Shown here piece by piece: positions 21,901 through 24,799 of a DNA stretch of 24,799 bases. The translations under genes and the position numbers were made by a program. The DNA is taken from positions 1-24,799 of the forward strand of contig CAAGQC010000082.1 in assembly GCA_900771995.1 (NCBI GenBank), given 5' to 3'. How positions within the stretch are numbered: position 1 is the stretch's first letter; each line of letters starts with the position of its first letter. The stretch is from Lachnospiraceae bacterium (GTDB lineage: Bacteria; Bacillota; Clostridia; Lachnospirales; Lachnospiraceae). The notes beneath the pieces are model-generated. The model saw only the letters and a list, made by a program, of their open reading frames with translations, was not told the DNA's origin and searched no databases.

Positions 21901-23544
21901 GATGTTACCCTCGGTACCGATGTATACGGTGGTGGAGGTCACGATCTCCTCACGGATGGCATCGATGGGCGGGTTGGTCACCTGTGCGAACAGCTGCTTA
22001 AAATAATGGAACAGCGGATGGTTCGTCTTGCTCAGCACGGGCAGGGGGGTATCCACACCCATGGCGGCAATGGCTTCGCTGCCGTTCTTTGCCATGGGCA
22101 GAATGCTCTGCTTCATCTCATCATAGGTGTAGCCGAAAGCCTTCTGCATCCGCTGACGCTCTTCGTAGGTATACTCGGGAACACGCTGGTTCGGGATGTG
22201 AATGCTCTTAAGTTCGGTCAGGTTGTTGTCCAGCCATTCGCCGTAGGGCTGTCTAGACGCGTATTTTTCCTTGATCTCTTCATCGTCAATGACTCTGCCC
22301 TGTAGGGTATCCACCAGAAGCATCTTACCGGGACGGAGTCTTTCCTTTAATTTGATCTTTGTAGGATCAATAGGAAGTACGCCTACCTCGGAAGACAGGA
22401 TCAGGGTATCATCGTCGGTGATCAGATAACGGGAAGGACGCAGACCGTTTCTGTCCAGTACGGCACCCATGATATCGCCGTCGGAGAACAGAATGGAGGC
22501 CGGACCGTCCCAGGGCTCCATCATGGTAGCGTAATACTGATAGAAATCTCTCTTGGTCTGGGACATGGCCTTGTTGTTTGCCCAGGGCTCGGGGATGGCG
22601 ATCATGACTGCCAGAGGCAGCTCCATGCCGCTCATTACCAGGAATTCCAGGGTGTTGTCCAACATGGCGGAGTCGGAACCAGTCTTGCTGATGGCGGGCA
22701 GTACCTTGTGCAGCTGTCCCTTCAGATGCTCGGATTCCATGTTCTCCTCCCGGGCCAGCATCTTGTCGGCATTGCCGCGGATGGTATTGATCTCACCGTT
22801 GTGTACCATCAGGCGGTTCGGATGGGCACGTTCCCAGCTGGGGTTAGTGTTGGTAGAGAAACGGGAGTGTACCATGGCGATGGCGGATTCGTAATCCTCG
22901 CTCTGTAAGTCAGCGAAGAAAGTACGCAGCTGTCCCACCAGGAACATTCCTTTATATACGATAGTTCTGCTGGAAAGAGAAACTACATAGGTATCATCGG
23001 AAGACTGCTCGAAGACACGTCTTGCAATGTAGAGTCTGCGGTCGAAGGAAAGTCCTTTTTCCACATCGGCAGGCTTTTTCACGAATCCCTGCATGATATA
23101 GGGCATGCACTCTACGGCCTTATGTCCCAGCACATTGGGGAAGGTAGGCACTTCACGCCAGCCGAGGAATTCCATTCCTTCTTTTTCCACAATGATCTCG
23201 AACATCTTCTTGGCCTGGTTGCGGCGCAGCTCTTCCTGGGGGAAGAAGAACATGCCGACGCCGTATTCTCTCTCTCCGCCGATGTCCATGCCCAGAGCTT
23301 TGGTCACTCTGGCGAAAAATTTGTGGGGGATCTGGGTCAGAATACCGACACCGTCACCGGTCTTGCCTTCCGCATCCTTACCGGCTCTATGCTCCAGATT
23401 CTCTACGATCTTCAGCGCATTCTCTACGGTAGCGCGGCTCTTCTCTCCGTGAATATTGACACAGGCTCCGATACCGCAGTTATCATGCTCAAATTCTTCC
23501 CGATATAACGGTGCCTTGGGCAGCTCCTGTTTTACATCAAACAT
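18997..23544 (-). CDS. gltB: Glutamate synthase large subunit
   Basis: Encodes 1515 aa, the full GltB length. It transfers the amide of glutamine to 2-oxoglutarate to give two glutamates. A 22-residue propeptide precedes C23 (HDNCGIG), the nucleophile of the class II amidotransferase domain (about 23-430, with NGEINT and NRNGLRPSRY). Central and FMN-binding synthase domains follow, with GGEDLDRL, SGYDGGTGAAPRNS and a [3Fe-4S] site C1121-x5-C1127-x4-C1132 (CVMMRVCNLDTCPVG). The C-terminal glycine-rich beta-helix holds GGQSFGAF and GGKLVVYPP. AAGGAG lies 6 nt before ATG 23544. Transcribed with gltD; the leader has a terminator-like hairpin. No disruption is seen. Confidence 0.98.
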   Translation of the reverse strand: MFDVKQELPKAPLYREEFEHDNCGIGACVNIHGEKSRATVENALKIVENLEHRAGKDAEGKTGDGVGILTQIPHKFFARVTKALGMDIGGEREYGVGMFFFPQEELRRNQAKKMFEIIVEKEGMEFLGWREVPTFPNVLGHKAVECMPYIMQGFVKKPADVEKGLSFDRRLYIARRVFEQSSDDTYVVSLSSRTIVYKGMFLVGQLRTFFADLQSEDYESAIAMVHSRFSTNTNPSWERAHPNRLMVHNGEINTIRGNADKMLAREENMESEHLKGQLHKVLPAISKTGSDSAMLDNTLEFLVMSGMELPLAVMIAIPEPWANNKAMSQTKRDFYQYYATMMEPWDGPASILFSDGDIMGAVLDRNGLRPSRYLITDDDTLILSSEVGVLPIDPTKIKLKERLRPGKMLLVDTLQGRVIDDEEIKEKYASRQPYGEWLDNNLTELKSIHIPNQRVPEYTYEERQRMQKAFGYTYDEMKQSILPMAKNGSEAIAAMGVDTPLPVLSKTNHPLFHYFKQLFAQVTNPPIDAIREEIVTSTTVYIGTEGNILEETPKNCNVLKVNNPILTNTDLLKIKNMKVDGFKVEVVPIVYYKNTSLERAIDRLFVEVDRAYREGVNILILSDRGVDENHVPIPSLLAVSALNQYLVRTKKRTRVALILESGEPREVHHFATLLGYGACAINPYLAQDTIKELIESNMLDKDYYAAVDDYNNAVLHGIVKIASKMGISTIQSYQGSQIFEAIGIAPEVISKYFSNTVCRVGGITLKDIEQQVDDLHSQAFDPLGLKNDLTLNSPGHHKMRSGGDEHLYNPATIHMLQESTRRGDYQMFKQYTAMVNDEDSIKNLRGLMDFNYPKKGVPIEEVEPVESIVTRFKTGAMSYGSISKEAHETMAIAMNRLHGKSNSGEGGEDLDRLTVGPDGLNRCSAIKQVASGRFGVTSRYLVSAQEIQIKMAQGAKPGEGGHLPGGKVYPWIAKTRHSTPGVSLISPPPHHDIYSIEDLAQLIYDLKNANTQARISVKLVSEAGVGTVAAGVAKAGAQVILVSGYDGGTGAAPRNSIHNAGLPWELGLAETHQTLIMNGLRNKVRIETDGKLMSGRDVAIAAILGAEEFGFATAPLVTMGCVMMRVCNLDTCPVGVATQNPELRKNFRGKPEYVENFMKFIAQELREYMAALGVRTVDELVGRTDLLKRKEHLTERQEEVDLTQILSNPYEGSKQKVTFDPKQVYDFQLEKTLDEKVLLKQLGKAIDAGQKRSIEVDVSNTDRAFGTILGSEITRKLGDDVEEDTYHVLCKGAGGQSFGAFIPKGLTLELVGDSNDYFGKGLSGGKLVVYPPQGSKFKAEENIIIGNVALYGATSGKAFINGVAGERFCVRNSGAIAVVEGVGDHGCEYMTGGRVVVLGMTGKNFAAGMSGGIAYVLDEGNDLYKRLNKEMVSSSEITSKYDVLELKSMIQEHVALTNSAKGKEVLDNFGEYLPKFKKIIPHDYERVLKTIVQMEEKGLSAEQAQIEAFYANTRK

Positions 23545-23601
23545 ATAGTTCTCCTTTCCGGTTTTCTATCTCTCTCTTCTCGTGTTTTGATTTCGAATAC
23601 C

Positions 23602-23649
23602 AAAAAAGGTCGCAATGAGACTCTTTCGAGCGCCTCATTGCGACCTTTT
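23602..23649 (-). terminator. Terminator-like hairpin in the gltB leader
   Basis: AAAAGGTCGCAATGAG (23604-23619) and CTCATTGCGACCTTTT (23634-23649) form a perfect 16-bp stem with a 14-nt loop. On the minus strand a run of six T residues ends it at 23607-23602. It sits between the glycosyltransferase stop (23808) and gltB (23544). The best promoter in that gap lies upstream of the hairpin, so it may act both as the glycosyltransferase terminator and as a gltB attenuator. Confidence 0.8.
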
Positions 23650-23653
23650 CTGT

Positions 23654-23682
23654 ACTATACACCTATTTTTCTCATTTGTAAA
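23654..23682 (-). promoter_or_regulatory. Promoter of gltB-gltD
   Basis: On the minus strand, TTTACA (23682-23677) and TATAGT (23659-23654) are 17 bp apart, each matching the consensus at 5 of 6 positions. Transcription would start at about 23647, essentially at the base of the leader hairpin. A second, weaker set (TTGACG and TAGAAA, 17 bp apart) lies slightly upstream. I see no promoter between the hairpin and gltB. Confidence 0.6.
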
Positions 23683-23728
23683 TATAGATTTTTCTATAAA
23701 TTGTCAGATAATTCGTCAATTCTATTAT

Positions 23729-23755
23729 TTGTCTGCGTATTGTCTGTGAATTGTG
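23729..23755. repeat. Three TTGT direct repeats at 11-bp intervals upstream of the gltB promoter
   Basis: TTGTCTG starts at 23729 and at 23740, and TTGTG at 23751, each 11 bp (about one helical turn) apart. A further TTGTCAG lies at 23701. The set is 19-70 bp upstream of the gltB -35, so it is on one face of the DNA in an activator-like position. The binding protein is unknown. Confidence 0.4.
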
Positions 23756-23807
23756 CTAATTTTCTTTTCGAATTTGCTTCTATGGAACAATTTTAGTGGG
23801 GTTTTTC

Positions 23808-24611
23808 CTATTTTTTCTGTTTTCGGCCATATACCCTGCTCATCAGTCCCTGATAGATTCCGGAGAAATGTCTGCTCTCCGCCAGCGCAGTCCGAAGGGG
23901 TGCCAGGGTCAGCGCCATGGCTGTCCGGTAACGGAACAACTCTCCGGAGGTCATATATTTCTCCGTGATCTCCTTATGCTCTTCGGCGCTTCGTTTTAAG
24001 TTCTCCTTTGTCTCGGAGTAACCGCCGCCCTCATAGGAGGATACAGTAAGTCCCAGATACTGCATGGGTGCCTTGGCCCGGTAATAACACCACAGGAAAT
24101 GCTCGTAATCCGCTCGGATCCGGTATTTCGGCTCGTAAGGCTTCTGTCGGCACAGGTCTGCGGCATAGAAGCAGGACTGGTGACATGGAATGTTGCGGTA
24201 GCAGACAAAGCCAGTGATACGGGGCGGAGAGGAGATCTTCGTATCCGTTTTCTCACTGTAGGTATCTCCGTAATAGATGCCCTGCAGCTTCATAGGGTGC
24301 TGTTCCACAAACTGTGCAGTGTGTGCCAGAACTTCGTTGTCATAGAAGAAATCACCGCAGTTCAAGAACAGGATGTAGTCTCCGGTCACGTGGGAGACCG
24401 CCTGGTTCATGGCCTCGTAGATGCTGTGGTCCGGTTCCTGATAGAGGTGGATCCGTTCGTCACGACGCATGGTGTCTATGGAACCGTCGCGGCTGCCACC
24501 GTCCTTGACGATGACTTCCAGATCCGGATAGGTCTGGCTTAAGATGCTGTCCAGGGTCTGATTCAGTTTTTCACCGGAGTTTAGACATACTACGATAATG
24601 CTGAATTTCAT
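23808..24611 (-). CDS. Family 2 glycosyltransferase
   Basis: Encodes 267 aa with a GT-A fold N-terminus: FSIIVVCLNSGEKLNQTLDSILSQ, then EVIVKDGGSRDGSIDT, the donor-binding acidic motif. DHSIYEAMNQAVSHVTGDYILFLNCGD follows, where NCGD takes the DxD place as in WcaA-type enzymes. It has no membrane helix, so it is probably a cytoplasmic or peripheral enzyme that adds sugars to surface polysaccharide or glycolipid; donor and acceptor are unknown. The C-terminal 60 residues are basic and may bind membrane. AAGGAG lies about 11 nt before ATG 24611. The 188-bp region upstream has no clear promoter but ends in a palindrome at the window edge. Confidence 0.9.
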   Translation of the reverse strand: MKFSIIVVCLNSGEKLNQTLDSILSQTYPDLEVIVKDGGSRDGSIDTMRRDERIHLYQEPDHSIYEAMNQAVSHVTGDYILFLNCGDFFYDNEVLAHTAQFVEQHPMKLQGIYYGDTYSEKTDTKISSPPRITGFVCYRNIPCHQSCFYAADLCRQKPYEPKYRIRADYEHFLWCYYRAKAPMQYLGLTVSSYEGGGYSETKENLKRSAEEHKEITEKYMTSGELFRYRTAMALTLAPLRTALAESRHFSGIYQGLMSRVYGRKQKK

Positions 24612-24748
24612 ATAATTAGCTGCTCCTTTTCAGAATGCTTCCGCAGTCTCAAACAGGGTAAGGAACGAGGCCTGCGCGTGCTTTAGCCCGATATACGATG
24701 GCTGATATACTTTATTATTGCTTAGAATGTAACTATTCAGAGCCATGC

Positions 24749-24796
24749 AAATTTAGACATAATGCCATGCTTGCATGAGCAATTATGGCTAAATTT
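24749..24796. repeat. Long imperfect hairpin at the right edge
   Basis: AAATTTAG (24749-24756) pairs with CTAAATTT (24789-24796). CATAAT pairs with ATTATG after one mismatch, and CATGC with GCATG at the tip, giving roughly 21 paired bases in 48 nt with small bulges. The outer arm word AAATTTAG also forms the core of hairpin B between gltB and gltD. It has no T-run on either strand within the window. It could be a dispersed palindromic repeat or the terminator or leader of a gene beyond the edge. Confidence 0.55.
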
Positions 24797-24799
24797 ATA

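Overview
This window looks like the chromosome of a spore-former-related, anaerobic gut Firmicute, most likely a Lachnospiraceae (Clostridium cluster XIVa) member. The evidence is spoVA-family genes, a DUF5721-type protein, an ECF-type pantothenate transporter with a type III pantothenate kinase, strong AGGAGG ribosome binding sites, and even base composition with no sign of a prophage, insertion sequence, CRISPR array, rRNA or tRNA. Genus assignment is not possible from sequence reading alone.

Layout. (1) 1-1654, minus: a 3'-truncated flavin/Fe-S oxidoreductase with a NuoF-like iron-sulfur module fused to a GltD-like body. Its promoter is flanked by two LacI/CcpA-type palindromes. (2) 2070-2906, minus: a DegV-family protein with a strong terminator. 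(3) 3224-3718, plus: a DUF5721-like protein whose stop codon abuts the stop of a convergent spoVAE. (4) 3719-6363, minus: an 83-aa conserved-looking protein, ridA, a divergent shikimate-kinase-like gene, an EamA transporter and spoVAE. (5) 6679-7701, minus: spoVAD, separated from spoVAE, with no spoVAC in view. (6) 7802-10445: a MocR-type regulator divergent from a two-gene operon encoding a short-chain dehydrogenase (hydroxysteroid-dehydrogenase-like) and a small NTF2/ketosteroid-isomerase-like protein. This is the best candidate for an uncharacterised metabolic module. (7) 10538-13283: a membrane-anchored double-SH3b protein divergent from a DUF6056-like polytopic membrane protein. (8) 13366-14454, minus: trpS. 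(9) 14548-17372: a coenzyme A locus, coaBC (minus) divergent from panT-coaX (plus). (10) 17353-23544, minus: glutamate synthase gltB-gltD, with an unusual array of four hairpins between the two genes, a terminator-like hairpin in the gltB leader, and a gltD terminator that lies inside coaX. (11) 23808-24611, minus: a family 2 glycosyltransferase, then a structured palindrome at the right edge.

How the genes work together. PanT imports pantothenate, CoaX phosphorylates it and CoaBC adds cysteine and decarboxylates, giving a compact CoA salvage unit. GltB/GltD make glutamate from glutamine and 2-oxoglutarate. The partial oxidoreductase at the left edge is a GltD relative probably devoted to redox balance. 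The MocR/SDR/NTF2 unit is probably an inducible small-molecule oxidoreduction module. All functions are read from motifs and remembered family features; no database search was run.
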